Shown here: positions 22,091 through 34,748 of the stretch, in pieces
How positions within the stretch are numbered: the first letter of the stretch is position 1
How the letters are laid out: each line of letters opens with the position of its first letter
Origin: Eremomyces bilateralis CBS 781.70
Lineage: Eukaryota; Ascomycota; Dothideomycetes; Eremomycetales; Eremomycetaceae
Assembly (NCBI RefSeq): GCF_010015585.1
Contig: NW_022985069.1
Location: forward strand, 1,469,846-1,533,845
Reading direction: 5' to 3'
DNA: 64,000 nt
Notes under the pieces: generated by a model
Databases searched by the model: none
What the model saw: only the letters and a program-made list of their open reading frames with translations
What the model was told of the DNA's origin: nothing
Program-made: the position numbers and the translations under genes

Positions 22091-23357
22091 GATGGATGAC
22101 GAGCAAGATGGCGATGAACCGTTAGTTTCAACGAGGCTAAGTTGGACCAATAGCTTCCTGGATCTACTATTGTTCGGGCAAACCATAGCGCACCGATGTG
22201 AAATGATGTTCGATCTGATCTGAGACCCACAGCGGTTGTTTAATGTTGTTTCGACATGTGACCTTGGTGTTGTTGTGATCGAAAAGTTGGCCATGGTCTC
22301 TCAGCCTCCCAGACCATCAAGAGAGGCCGGAACAGGCTTCATCTGCTGTGCTGGACGTGGGTTGCTGCAGTTACATGGGTACCTTCAATTTCTTCGCAGC
22401 CAGTGGGAATCCGAGATGGAGGGGGCGACCACTGAATTGTAGACATGTGCAGATGGATATGTACTAGCGAAATACCTGCCCACGATGACCGGTCCCAGGA
22501 GGGCGAAGCACTCTGGTAATTTTCCCGCATATTTGGCGGATAATACAGTAACGCCGGTGTCTACGCCACTCTGGTATGGGGCCGGCCATGACGTTCTAGA
22601 GGGTTCGGAGATGAGTTGGACACATGCCGCCCTTTGCATCAACCTGATTCAGTGCGATAACGCGTCTCCGTATATTTCACTTGTCACTTGTCAGGATGAT
22701 TTAAAGGCACCGTATCCTAGTCACGCAATCCAAAGTAACACGACTACACGGGGGCAGTAGCGCAACTAATGGACAGTAGGAGTAACAGTGTACTGGAATT
22801 GTGTGGAGTGAGCTGGTACGATGGTTGTAGATGTTGCCATGTTGGGGGTCGGGGGAGTGAGAAGAAGGGCGGAATAATCACGATCATCAGTATGGTTGTT
22901 TGGCTAGGGGTAAGGGTAACACACCATCCATTCCATTGATGACTACATATCTCATATAGGCTGTGAGGGAGAAATGGTTGAATCCTGCTGAGTGAAACGG
23001 TGTATCATGTATGAGTTGTTTCCAAGTCTCTCCTCCCAACCGTCCAAGTCTCCCACTCCGAGTCAAGTGTCAACCCCGTGACCGACTGCGACTTCCGTCT
23101 GAGGGGCATTCCCAACACAGACTAGCGTGACTTCACCGTAGAGCGCAGTCGCAACCCAGCGCTGCTCCTGCCCTCTCGCATTTCCCTCCACCACCTCCAC
23201 CACCTCCACCACCGCAGCCAGACCTTCTTAGTTCTTTTCCATCAACAACCTCCCACTTCCCCCACACAATCCCCATCTGACACCACTCAACCCGTTCCAT
23301 TTTCTTCGTTGACCATTCCACGACCCAACTACTACTCTCCTCCACATCATCTCCACG
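22091..23357. other. Intergenic region upstream of the 14-3-3 gene
   Basis: A 1.27-kb stretch with the Fmp32 3' UTR on the left and the 14-3-3 promoter and leader on the right. The last 350 bases are C/T-rich, and a CCACCT/CCACCACCT repeat lies at about 23187-23213, common in leaders of highly expressed fungal genes. No supported gene on either strand. Confidence 0.4.
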
Positions 23358-24765
23358 ATGACTTCTGAAGTGAGTACTCTCCTACCTATACCCTCCAGTG
23401 CTTGCGCTCGCGCCCGTGTCTGCTACATCATACCCCTCTAATCGTTCCGTGTATTGTTGATAACCGTTTCCTGGTCGCTAACATGCCTTTCTGCATCGCA
23501 GCGCGAGAAGTACGTGATCTTGACTCCGAGTATTCCTCAACTATGGTGGATTGACCGTATCCAACAGCAAAACCTTCCTTGCCCGGCTGTGCGAGCAGGC
23601 TGAGCGTTACGATGGTGTGTCCACTCCCTCCACACCTCCACATCCTCTCCGCCAACGATGAAACATGTTACTGACTCGCAGCAACGTAGAGATGGTCACG
23701 TACATGAAGGTAAGCTGGGAGCGACGATGACTGTTTACGAGCAAATTTTGACTGACTCTCGCCATAGGAAGTTGCCAAGGTACGCCTTCCCGATCCAGTT
23801 TGAGGCGCCTGCAGCCGCGCGATTACATGAAGATGCGGTCCCATGTAGATTACATCCCATCTAACACCACCTTGCTCACAGCTCGGCGGCGAACTCACCG
23901 TCGATGAGCGTAACCTCCTGTCCGTGGCCTACAAGAACGTCGTGGGCACCCGCCGCGCCTCGTGGCGCATCATCTCCTCCATCGAGCAGAAGGAGGAATC
24001 CAAGGGCTCGGATAAGCACGTCTCAACCATCCGCGATTATCGTCAGAAGATCGAGACCGAGCTTGAGAAGGTCTGCCAGGATGTGCTGGACGTCTTGGAC
24101 GAGAGCCTGATCCCCAAGGCTGAATCTGGCGAGTCCAAGGTGTTCTACCACAAGATGTAAGTTCTCCCGAACCTGACATTATCTGGTTGAAAATGCAGCT
24201 TCAATGAGGTCCTGGCCGTACGGTTGTTGTTAGAGTTCTAACTCATGAATTACAGGAAGGGTGACTACCATCGCTACCTTGCCGAGTTCGCTTCTGGAGA
24301 CAAGCGCAAGAACGCTGCTACTGCCGCGCATGATGCCTACAAGGTGAGACGAAGCAAATTCGTTGCCGCCTGAGCTCCAACTAACAGGGACTTTAGAACG
24401 CTACCGATGTTGCTCAAACGGAGCTCACCCCTACCCATCCAATCCGCCTGGGTCTGGCGCTCAACTTCTCCGTGTTCTACTACGAGATCTTGAACTCCCC
24501 TGACCGAGCTTGTCATCTCGCCAAGCAAGCTTTCGATGACGCCATCGCTGAGCTTGACTCGCTTTCTGAGGAGTCGTACCGGGATAGCACTCTCATCATG
24601 CAGTTGCTCCGGGACAACCTCACCCTGTGGACGTCATCGGACGGCAACGAGCCTGAGGCGGCCGCGGAGACGAAGGCCGAGCCGGCCAAGGAAGAGACCA
24701 AGGCAGAGGAGCCAGCGCCTGCACCGGAGCCCGCGAAGGAGGAGCAGCCCGCTGCTGCGGCTTAA
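23358..24765 (+). CDS. 14-3-3 protein
   Basis: Eight exons: 23358-23369, 23502-23509, 23568-23614, 23690-23709, 23768-23779, 23882-24156, 24256-24343 and 24397-24765, giving 276 residues. The protein reads [24 protein letters not shown] and continues with [37 protein letters not shown] and the C-terminal [14 protein letters not shown] and DNLTLWTSS blocks, all 14-3-3 hallmarks including the phosphopeptide-binding Lys/Arg/Tyr set. The tail after residue 240 is a Glu/Ala/Pro-rich extension. 14-3-3 dimers bind phosphoserine clients in signalling, growth and metabolism. Five of the eight exons are 47 nt or shorter (12, 8, 47, 20, 12). Splice sites were placed to keep the known protein; exon 2 (8 nt) is the least certain. 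Aspergilli have more than one 14-3-3 gene, so no symbol is given. Confidence 0.92.
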
Positions 24766-26287
24766 ACGGTCTTCTTTTGCGTCGTCCCAGTCCATCGATC
24801 GCGTGAGACACGTTTCAAAGATGTTTCATCTCCTCCCACCTCGCCCTCTCTTCGATCGCAGATGATAAAACGGATATCATAGACGCAGGCACACCTGCCG
24901 GTGTTCTGAGGTAGCTGGACTCTAACGCATCGGAGAGCGGAGATAGACAATAACACGAGACTCATGGAGAACGTAGCCTTCGCAGTCGAGGGTCTCTTGG
25001 CACCGGCACAGGCACAGTTCGGCGTCGTCACTCATGTTTGGCACGGCTATTCTACAGGTCATTCTGGCAGCTGATATCAATCTCGTTGACCCTTGCGTTT
25101 TCCCTTTCCTTTTATCCAACATCCCCTTCCTGAAATATCCAGTCTCGACCATCATGTTATGCTTCCCCCCGATCACAGCACCCCTTTCCCTCTCTTTTCG
25201 TCGTGCTGCGCAAGCTCCGTTCAAAATTGGTTTCCCTTACACGTAGCGATAGGTGATGGATAGTCCTCTAAACGAGGTTATCCGGGCATGATATCAAAAT
25301 CAGAAGTATTCTATGGATGTCTGTCTCCGCTGTGATTGAGATGGCGACATGAATGCCGAGGACGTTGATAGTGTCACCTTCGATTGCCAATATTCCTTCC
25401 AAGTGCCCCCCATGATCCATGCAGGTATTGTATTTGCAAGCGATTTTGGTCCATCTGAGCGTTTTCTGGTAGAAACATCAGATGTGGTACGTAGCCTTCC
25501 GTGGCTGAAGCGGACCCAGCCGTGTGACGGTTTCCCAGCCCGGCGCTTGCAGAGTGAAACTCACCCCGTCACCACGCATGTCCAAAGCGAGCGCATGTCT
25601 CGCGATGGGCCGTATCCACCTTGCATCCGAGCGAGCCTATCTAGATCATAGAAATGTAAGGAATCGCTAGACGACCAGGAATCGGATGACGTGGATGGAC
25701 AACCGTGAGAAGTGGGAAATGTGCGATACCGTCCACGTCGCGGTGATTGGCGCACGCGGGGCATCGGGGAACTTTCTAAGCGCGCTGTTGTCCCCCCCCT
25801 CCACTCTTCCCTGGTGGCCCATGATGTGGCCAGCCCCTTGGCGAATTGACGATGAGGACAGGCTTGGGATACTTGTACTCTTCGGGCTGGACGGGCGGCT
25901 AACTTACTGTTTATTCGTCGCCGGGGCTGGGTGGGACGTGAGAGACTTGGATTTGGACGCTTGAGGCTCCTTGTCAAGGACCACATCGCCGCCCAAGCAC
26001 CTGATACTATTAGGTATTGATCACGGCCATCATTTCTCGAATCTCAATCTGTCGCTGTAATTATACCTACTCAGCCCATCCCTCTTTTAGTTGGGGTTTC
26101 GAGTTTGATCTTAACTTCTTGACTTGATTCCTTCTTACTCTAAACATTGTATCCGTCTATAACTCCACCTGGAAGCTTGGGTTCACCCGCACTCCACTTC
26201 CCCGCCGAGTCCATCTCGGTCAGGGCATATTGACTTGGTGCGCTTGCATCACCGCAACCGGAACCCCACGACCACTCCCAAGCGACG
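24766..26287. other. Intergenic region between 14-3-3 and the WW/PhoD gene
   Basis: A 1.5-kb stretch with the 14-3-3 3' UTR on the left and the promoter and CT-rich leader of the phosphatase gene on the right. Minus-strand open frames near 24.9-25.2 kb and 25.6-26.0 kb lack family features and were not called. Confidence 0.4.
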
Positions 26288-29200
26288 ATGGACTCCAACG
26301 GCCGCCGTCACGGCCGGCCTGAAGAGGAACTGTTCTTCAAAAAACCCACCGACGAACCCGACACTCCCACCGTCGGTCCGTTGCGCATCAACAAAGCCAG
26401 CTCTCCAGAAGCCACCAGCAGCGGGAGCGGGAGCGCCGCAGACGTGGTCCCAGGCCATCCAGCGTTCTCCTTCCCCGCCCCTCCCACCGCGTCGAACCCG
26501 CTACCATATCCCGACGATCGACCCCCCCAGGCTGCCGGCGGCCGCTACACCCCCCTCTCCGAGCGCGACCGCACCTCGAAGAACTCGACTCCGGAGAGCG
26601 GCCGACCAAGGGAAGACAGCACGTCTCAAGGGTCTCCCCGCGCGCGATTCAGCGCAAACGATCCGAATCGCCCGACCCTGTCGGGATACGCGCATGCGCC
26701 CACCGGGTTTGACGGGCGGACGACCTCGCCGCAGAGCTCCTCGCTCTCGGAGCGCCGGCAGAACGTCCCCCGGCCGCTCCCCGAATCGCCGGGCCCAGAT
26801 GCGCCGGATAAAGAGGGCCTGTTCCAGCGACCGCCGCAGAGGGGGCCCGCTGCAGTAGCTGCAGCTGCCCCGCAGGATGGGGGGCGGAGACCATCGCAGG
26901 CGGAACTGAACCCGTACCCGGAGTATCATCAGCAGTACTGGCCTCCCCCCAACTCGGGAGGGCCAGACGGGAGTAAGAGCAGTGCCGGGGGGGGAGAACT
27001 GAGGATTCCCAACCCCGCGGGTATTAATCGATTGAGCTCGACGGCGTCGACGTCGACGACGCGAGCGCAGCGAGGGTCTCCGCCGCCGCCGGAGACTCCA
27101 GCGGCGGAGACCATGCCCGGGGGCGGGATTGAAGCGCGATTCGCTGCCGCTGGGGTGGCGGGAACGGGGACGTTGACCAACATGCAAGCGCAGAATCTGG
27201 CGGCGGCGCAACGGGCGCAGCCGTATCAAGGACTGCGGCCGAGGACAGAGAGCGCGGCTGCACAACAGCACCAGCAACAGCCGGCAAGAAGACCGTGGAC
27301 GCCTACTGAGGATCCGGGGAGCCAGCCGCATGGTCCTCCTACTGTCTATCATGGAAATTCCGAAGTGACAACATCGCCACCGCATGGGGCGGCAGGACAG
27401 ATGTCCCCCCCAGGTACTGCTGCCGCTCCGGGACGTCTCCCTGCCGAACATCCGATCGAGCATGATATGTCGCGGCTCAACATCACTGAGGAACCACCGC
27501 CAGCATATTCAACTTTGCAAGGGGCCCCTCAAGGGGGTCCTGGCGGCGTGACGGCTCGGGGATATCCGAACGAAAAGCACCCAGGAGCAGCCGGAGCTGC
27601 TGTGGGTGGCGCTGCGGTCGGCGCTGCGGTCGGCGCTGGCGTCGCAGGAGCCGCTCTGAGCCAACCTACGGCGACGACCGCTCCGATTCCCGCGGCGGGA
27701 GGCACCATGCCTGCAGCGGGACATCAAACGCATCCCGCGTTCGCAAACGATCCACGGCAGCAAACCGGATCTCCTCAAGCAGGACCATCGGGGACCCAGC
27801 AACCGGCGGTGAACACCTCGCCAGCCCCTGGGCAGGCACCGCCAGCGTCGCCACCTCCACTCCCGGAAGGCTGGATCGCGCATCTGGATCCTAACTCGGG
27901 ACAGTATTATTATATCCACCTGACGACCCAGTCGACCCAGTGGGAGTTCCCGAAAGGACCGACACCCTTGAATCTGAACGAGCCGCTGTCTCCAACGGGG
28001 ACGTTTGTCAATCCGCTGGCATCTCCCACGGTGGCTTCGTTCGGAAAACCGCTCGCGTCGCCTGGATTGCCAATCGCCCAGAGTGCAACGTACCACGACG
28101 GCATGGTTGGCGTTGCTGGACTCGCGAGCCCGACCGCCGCAGGGTTTACCGGGCCTCCACCCTCCGCGGGTGTGGATGTCTACAAGGTCCAGCCCACCAA
28201 CGGCGTCTACTTCGGACCCTACCTCCGCTACACGAACATGGACATCGAGCGTGGCCTGTGGCTCGGCTCCATCCTCCTCGTCACCGACGCACCGCAACCC
28301 CCAACCATCCACATCCACCAGAGCACCGACCTCTCCACGAATCCGCGCCAGTTGAAGTCCAACCCTATCTACAGCCACCAGCGCTGGATGTTCTACCGCT
28401 ACGACATCGACCTGAAAATGGAAGACGAAGGCAGCGTCAAGTGGACCTACGCCATCACCTCGCACCTCGGCTGCACGCGGTACGAATTCCTCGTGGCCGG
28501 CCGCTACGAGACCGCCTGGCGCTTCATCGCGCACTCTGGCAACGACTTTGCGCTGAACGTCTCGGCGAACGAGAGGACGCGCCTCGGAGGCGTGGGCTTC
28601 ATGTGGAAGGACATCCTACAGAAGCACATCGAGTGCAACGGGTTCCATGCGCAGCTGGGGCTGGGTGACCAGATCTATGCGGATCGCATGTGGAAGGAGC
28701 TCCCGCTGCTGCGGCAGTGGACGGCGATGAGCGGGAGGGAGAATCGGAAGAACGCGCCGTGGACGGCGAGGCATGAGGAGGATGTAACGCACGCGTACTT
28801 CCATTACTATACGAGCCACTTCGATCAGCCGCATTTGCGGGAGGCGTTTGCGCAGATCCCGCATGTGCTGACATTGGATGATCATGACATGTAAGTTCCC
28901 GTCGATGGAAACGACCAGGCAAGTTGCTCACCCGAAACCAGATTCGACGGCTTCGGCTCTTATCCCGAATACATGCAGTTCTCCAACATGTTCAAAAACA
29001 TCGGCCGCGTCGGCGTCGAGATGTACCTTCTCTTCCAACACCACACCACCCTGGAAATCCTGCGCAACGTTTCCAACGATATGGACCTCTTCACCATCAC
29101 CGGTACCGGCTGGCATTTCCTCAAGTACCTTGGCCCGGCTGTTGTCGTTGTCGGACCAGACACACGCTCGGAACGGAACCCGCACCAAGTCATGGCCGGC

Positions 29201-30195
29201 CCGACGTACCAAGGCCTCTTCCCCAAAGTGGCCCTGCTCCCACCCAGCGTGCAGCACTGCATCTGGATGGTCCCTGTACCGCTCGTGTATCCACGGCTGG
29301 AGAGCATGGAGCATCTCGCGCAGACGGTGGCGACGGGAAAGAAGGTCGCGACTGGGACGTTTAATATGCTTGGAAAGGTGACTAGTAGTGTGGCGGGTGT
29401 CGTGGGTGCGAAGGGGGTGGTCGGCGAGGGGTTCAATAGCGTGAAGAAGGCGGTTGGCAAGAGTGGGCTGATGAGCGGCATTTTGAGTCCATTTGGGGAG
29501 CTGGGCGTTTCGGATGAGTTGAGAGATTCGTGGATGCATGAGAGCAAGGTGGGTTATCCCGCCAATAGCTGGGTTGCATTGTGCTAATCTATGTGGCTTT
29601 AGGACTTGGAGCGGACTTATCTGATTCGGACGCTGCAAGGGATCGCGCACAATAAATCTTTGCGTATGACGTTCTTCTCAGGAGGTAAGCATTCGATCAC
29701 CCCTAACTCCACAGCTTTTATGCTAACCAAACTCCAGACGTCAATTGCTGCGGTGCCGGTCTCGTCCACGACCCGTCCCACCCCCAGGACCACAAAACCA
29801 TGTACCAAATAATCTCCTCAGCCGTCGGCAACGCCCCGCCCAGCCCCTACGTCCTCCGCCTCCTGCACAACAACCGGCCTCTCTACGTCCCCGCGAACGG
29901 CCACCGCTCCACCCACCAGCCGTCTGACACCAAAGAGGACATGATGGAGATCTTCTCCACCGATGTGAACGGCACCGCCCGGGAGATGAAGAAGCTGATG
30001 GCGCGGCGGAACTACGTCGCGTGCGTGGCGTACGATCCCGAGATCGTCGAGAGCCAGTTTGGGCAGGCGACGCCAGGGAAGGGGAGCGGGCGGATGAATT
30101 TGGCGGTGGACTTCTTGGTGCAGAACGAGGGGGTGTACGGGCAGCCGATGAAGTATGGGCCAGTGATTATTCCCAGCTTGGAGTATGGGAGATGA
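26288..30195 (+). CDS. WW-domain / PhoD-like metallophosphatase
   Basis: Four exons, 26288-28890, 28942-29548, 29603-29684 and 29738-30195, give 1249 residues. Residues 1-520 are disordered, rich in Pro, Ala, Gly and Gln, including an Ala/Gly/Val run near 440-460. A WW domain follows (about 523-557: PLPEGW...YYYIH...TQWEFP). From about 635 on is a PhoD-like phosphatase domain with LGDQIYADRMW near 790 and LTLDDHDIFDGFGSYPEY across intron 1, which carry metal-binding Asp/His residues. A GTGWHFLKYLGPAVVVVGPD block and the C-terminal NCCGAGLVHDP complete the domain. PhoD enzymes cleave phosphoesters with Fe/Ca; the substrate here is unknown. The WW domain suggests recruitment by proline-rich partners. 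The low-complexity N-terminus gives long spurious antisense frames. Confidence 0.88.
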
Positions 30196-30428
30196 TGAGG
30201 TGATGACCTGGGAATATACATTGAATGCGTAGGATATGGCATTGACTTTCGGCGACTTGCCTTGTTTTCAGCGAGCGGTTGGTGATAAGCGAATTGAAAT
30301 CATTGGAATTACAAGGAGCCAGCTGCACCAGATGCGTCGCATGATAACCAGCTAGATGACCTGTGGTGCCCGTATGAGAGATGTACCGTACTCGCGGTCC
30401 GACAACCCGGTGAGACCGACTTTCTGCA

Positions 30429-32151
30429 CTATATCATCATACACCGTAACGGAGTCCACTTGTCTTCCGGCCGAGCTGACAAGCATTCCATCGTAGCCTT
30501 CGCATAAGCCACGCCCATCCGATGCCCTAACTGCTCCTCCGCCGTCACCTGAAAGATCCCCTGGATCCGCTTCGGAGCCAGCCGCTTCAAGTCCCGATTC
30601 GGTCTCGCTTCAGCCAGGATATCAGCCAACGGCCTCCACAACACGACCTCGAGCAGTACCAAACCCAGCGCGTAAACGTCGTGCGCCTTGCTGAACCAGG
30701 TGGTGGGAGAGCCCTGGCGGGCGGGATGTTGGTAAATGTTCTTGGACCAGACTTCGTCGAAGCCGGTGTATTCCGTTGCATCGGCTTCCAGCCGGGCATA
30801 CTCGAACCCGACCAGGTATGGGGATTCGAAGTCGATCTCCCCTCCCAGGGATTCAAAGAAGACAATGTTGCTGCTTCGGATCGACTTATGTAGCCAGGAT
30901 ACGGCGTGGAGATACCAAACAGTCTTTGCCAGGCGTTCGGCCAGCCTGAACCTCGTTTCTAATGACGGTGCATGCTTGGGTTCAGTGGCTTCAAGAGCAG
31001 ACCGCAAGGAGAAAAAGGAGGCGGAGGATGTATTCTCTGGGAAGTCGAATACAAAAGCGTGGCGCTCTTTTCCATTGACGTAACTTCATTCTATGAGCCC
31101 GCGGAACGGCAGCGTCTTGAGATCTGGATCGGACGAAGCCGCGAGTAGGTTTGCCAACTGGTTCACGGCGGTCATGTTTTTCTCCAGTCCCAGATCCCCA
31201 TACTCTTTATATTCTGCGAGTACATTCTCTGCTCTCCCAGGACCTGCGGTTAGCGTTACTAGAGCCAGTGACTCGTCACCACGCTGCGTGAATGACTGAA
31301 GCCCAAAATCTTTCAGCTCGAACCCCGATATATCCACATTTGGTTGCAAGGTAATCCTCTTTAGAGACATGAACGGCGCCAGACCAAAGGCCTTCCCCGC
31401 AGGTTCCTTTGTCTCCTTGAGCAACGCCTCAGATACAGCGGGTGGGTATCCATTTGCTACATGTATGATCTGATCCATCATACATCCCAGACTAATTTCT
31501 TTCAGCTTACCGTTCCAACATTTGAAGGACACCAAGATGCTCTCGAACTTCCGCCTTGTATGTAAAGCCCATTTTAAACCAGTAGAGGTGTTGGTCCACC
31601 AGCTGGCGCCTCCTTTTTGAGTCCATTCTTCGGTTGTGATCAGGGTGTTGCGTTTGCGGGGAGTCGAGTTCCAAGGGAAACCCAATCAGATAAGGGGCCG
31701 CTTGGTCGTCGTTGAATAAGGCAGAGTGTTTCGGTATCCGCGCCTCTGGTTCGTCAGCTGAAGCTTACTCATCCTCAGTTTTGAGGGCGCTCCCAATGAG
31801 CAAGTCCTTTGCAGCGAGGGCTTGGTAATCACTGAATAGACGGTGGAGCTGCTGAAGATCATATTCGATCAATTCGAGCCAATGCTATTACAGTGAACGT
31901 GAGTTCATGTCGTTGAATGTCATACTGTGGGGCCCCTCACCTTTGTCAAGACTCCCAAACTCCGAGTTGGCCAGGAAACGCTGACCAAAATCCCTCAAAA
32001 ATAACACCTCGTGATGGAAATCGATGCACAGCTTGAGTTTCTCTGGTACGGCATTATTTGCTGGTTCGATGACTTTGTAGATTGTGGGAGACAGAAGGAA
32101 GACTGCTTTGAACACCGTTACGGCCGCGAAGGCCAAGCTGAGGGGTTCCAT
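30429..32151 (-). pseudogene. Broken HeLo-type / protein-kinase-like gene
   Basis: From the ATG at 32151 the minus strand reads MEPLSLAFAAVTVFKAVFLL and FHHEVLFLRDFGQRFLANSEF, a HeLo-type N-terminal domain. A middle region follows with the usual KWALHTRRKFESILVSFK helix. Last is a kinase-like domain with WLHKSIRSSNIVFF, YQHPARQG and KAHDVYALGLVLLEVVLW (30429-31000). This order matches fungal HeLo-kinase proteins linked to cell-death and incompatibility signalling. The HRD-type motif reads HKS, so even an intact relative would look like a pseudokinase. The copy is broken, with roughly four breaks, and the remaining protein similarity is still high, which suggests a recent loss. It is divergent from another kinase-like gene at 32717. 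Confidence 0.6.
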
Positions 32152-32716
32152 TCTCAAATCGTCCCCGACTGTTGAAGGTCCGGTCATGGACTGTGAAGTC
32201 ACGGCCAGAGAGTCTCATCGGAAATGGACAGAATATCTCATATTCATTGTGTATACATGACTCTGACCATGTGTTCCAGGCGAGTTATAATTGATACTTG
32301 TGCCTTATCACTTCCACCCTTTCTCACCCCCCATTCTCCATCCACCGCCTGTTGGTTGTCATGCAACCCAGGATAGGATTATGGATTGCAGGTCTAGAAG
32401 GGCTTGGTGAGTATAATCTATTGGTTCTTACTTCGATGGATGGCAAAAAGCCACCAATTTACAACTCATCAGTACAACCCAGGGGCTTCAGCATGGGTTG
32501 GCGCTCAGTTGCAGAAATGGTGCAGCTTGAGGCTCAAGGCTGTGCCAGAGGGCCAGAACATCATATCCTTTTATCATTATCGAAAGGTTTATCGTATCAT
32601 AAAGATACGGTGCCTAGCTACTACTTGCTAATTGTCTCGTCGGCGTTTCATCTTGCCATCATCCTGTTTATACATGTCTTGACTGTATTGTTGAGTCTCG
32701 TCTTCAGCCTTTTAAC
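32152..32716. other. Divergent intergenic region between the two broken kinase-like genes
   Basis: This 565-bp region lies between the two start codons and would have held both promoters. Short open frames on the plus strand show no family content. Confidence 0.35.
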
Positions 32717-34748
32717 ATGGCTTCCCCTACTCCAACTTTTTTTAAGTGGTATCGTTTGAGCGTGGAAAGTCTCCCTAGAGTTTGCCTTGATGTGATCAAC
32801 GATGGAACGGCTCCTCAGAATGGCAAGCTGCAGATGGCACCAGTCGGCAATTACACCGGCCAGCATTGGCAGTTTATTCCATCTCCTGGAGGGTCCTTTG
32901 CACTACTGACTTTATATACAGGCACTGACATGTTTCTTCGGAACGACAATCGCATTCCTCATCTCGGCCTCGACCACATCGATGATAGATGGCGATTGGA
33001 GCACCTCCCTTCCCTGGGAGCGGAAGAGATTACGCGGTTCAGACTGTACTCGGAAATTGGGGCCCCTTCGAAGCTCTATTTTGGACCAGAGAGTGATCGC
33101 ACCTGGTTCAATGGACAGAGACTCCATCTTCGGTCATCTCAAGCCCGCCATGCTACTGTCTGGATTCTTTCGGAGATAAGACCCATCTGGGAGCCGGAGT
33201 TCCTCATTTCACCATTAATATCCCCAGAGTCAACTGGTGACTGGACAAATGTCCGTACTTCGGAGGGAAGTCGAAAGGATGGGCAGGCCAACATGGTTAC
33301 AGATGATGTAGACCACTTGGTGGTGTTAATACAGCGGCTAACTGCTCGCAAAGCACCTCCTGGCTCGTAAGTTTTACGATTTCCTTATTCCGGATCTTTT
33401 ATTTGACTCTTGAAAGGACATATAAACTTAGTCCATCGGGAAATGCGCTAATATATCTCGATATTCGTAGGTTGGACTGGCAAAGTGCGACGGCGGCATC
33501 AACGTCCTTACCTTCGGATTCTCACCTTCTAGAGTTCTCTTCCTGGTCACGAACGAGCGGTACGGTAAACAATCTTACCCTCAGGACATACCTAGGGTTG
33601 ATGAACCCCTCAACGACAACCATCCTGGATGTCTCCGCGGGCTTTCGCTCCCCAGAGATCTCGAGAAATATTGCCGACTCCAATCCAGCCAGTTCCGGGG
33701 GTTCACCCGCAATTGCCTACAGCGAGAGTACTCCCAGCTACACCAACCTTTACACTCTTGTGTCTCAAAGAAATGACACTTCAGGGCTGATCTACATCTT
33801 TATCATCCGTCCTGGGACTATATTTACGAAACGGGGCATGGTGACCTCCCATCCTCACAAATGGATTTGCCAAATTGAGGGCGACCTCACAAGTTTCAGC
33901 ATCAGCTCTTTCGGGTTACGACGGATTGGCCAGGGCGATAATATACCGCAAAACTATATTTGGAGTGACAAAGGTGTGGATGCTCAATTCAGAAACCGCG
34001 AGAACCTACCTAACCAACATATCGCGTATCTTGGACATGGTCTACGTACCAAGATCTGGTCCTACTTTGGATGTCTGGCGAACGGCCTTATGCATATGCA
34101 CGCGAATGGTATCCGACATCGAGACATAAAACCTCGCAATATCCTTGCCACATTGATGGGCCTTTATATGCCGACTTTGGTAATAATTTCCTTCAGATAG
34201 GTCGAACATTTCGCTAACGGTATCAGGCATTACCAGAGAATTTTCGGACGCGTTGGGAAGCACCACTTCCGGTCCTACGACAAAGACGTATGAATATTGC
34301 GCCCCGGAAGTAGCTGATGGCACAGAACGAGGCCGCAGTGCCGACATCTTTCTCGCTCGGATGCGTATTTCTTGAACTACTGACCGTTGTCACCGGCTTC
34401 TCCACATACCAAGAGTGTAGAACACGCCGAAACAAAGGGCCCGACTCATCATACCATGCGAATATGGAAAACACAGGGAAGTGGATGAATGACATTTACA
34501 ACCAAGGGCTCGAAACTGCCGAAGAACCTGGTGAAAGTGGGATCAGCTAGTTGTCATTGCTGATCCGTTCAATGATGCACCCACAGCGAGAGAAGCGGCC
34601 TTCGGCGTCAATGGTCTGGAAGTTCATTCGAGAGACAAACTTCTTACCTCTTGGGAAAGCGGACAGAGGGCACTTATTAGGACCTTGCTGTCTTCAATAT
34701 CCGGTCATTCGTTTGGAATCGCAAGAGAAGGATGGGGAACAGAGCTAG
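32717..34748 (+). pseudogene. Broken beta-trefoil lectin-like / protein-kinase-like gene
   Basis: Bases 32717-33368 encode about 217 residues that resemble a ricin-B-type beta-trefoil, with a QHWQFIPSPGGSFAL repeat of the QxW type. A normal intron (33369-33426) leads to a Ser/Thr-rich linker and a kinase-like C-lobe: YFGCLANGLMHMHANGIRHR then DIKPRNIL, a DFG-type segment across an apparent intron near 34190, YEYCAPEVADG, SADIFSLGCVFLELLT and a final MMHPQREKRPSASMVW. The N-lobe is not recognisable, the frame is lost in the catalytic loop region and the end is interrupted, so I call it broken, with at least two or three breaks. The HRD and APE motifs are intact, so relatives should be active kinases. 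Any ligand of the trefoil is unknown. The divergent neighbour is also a broken kinase-like gene. Confidence 0.55.

Noticed and set aside
4849-24765. Possible secondary-metabolite cluster around the two Zn2Cys6 genes
   Set aside because: The genes between them are housekeeping (Coq10, Trm140, Pol31, Mug190-like), with no backbone synthase, transporter or oxidase.
26501-28534. Two minus-strand open frames of over 300 codons opposite the WW/PhoD gene
   Set aside because: They mirror low-complexity GC-rich coding sequence, are Arg/Ser/Pro-rich without any family motif, and the plus strand has WW and PhoD domains.
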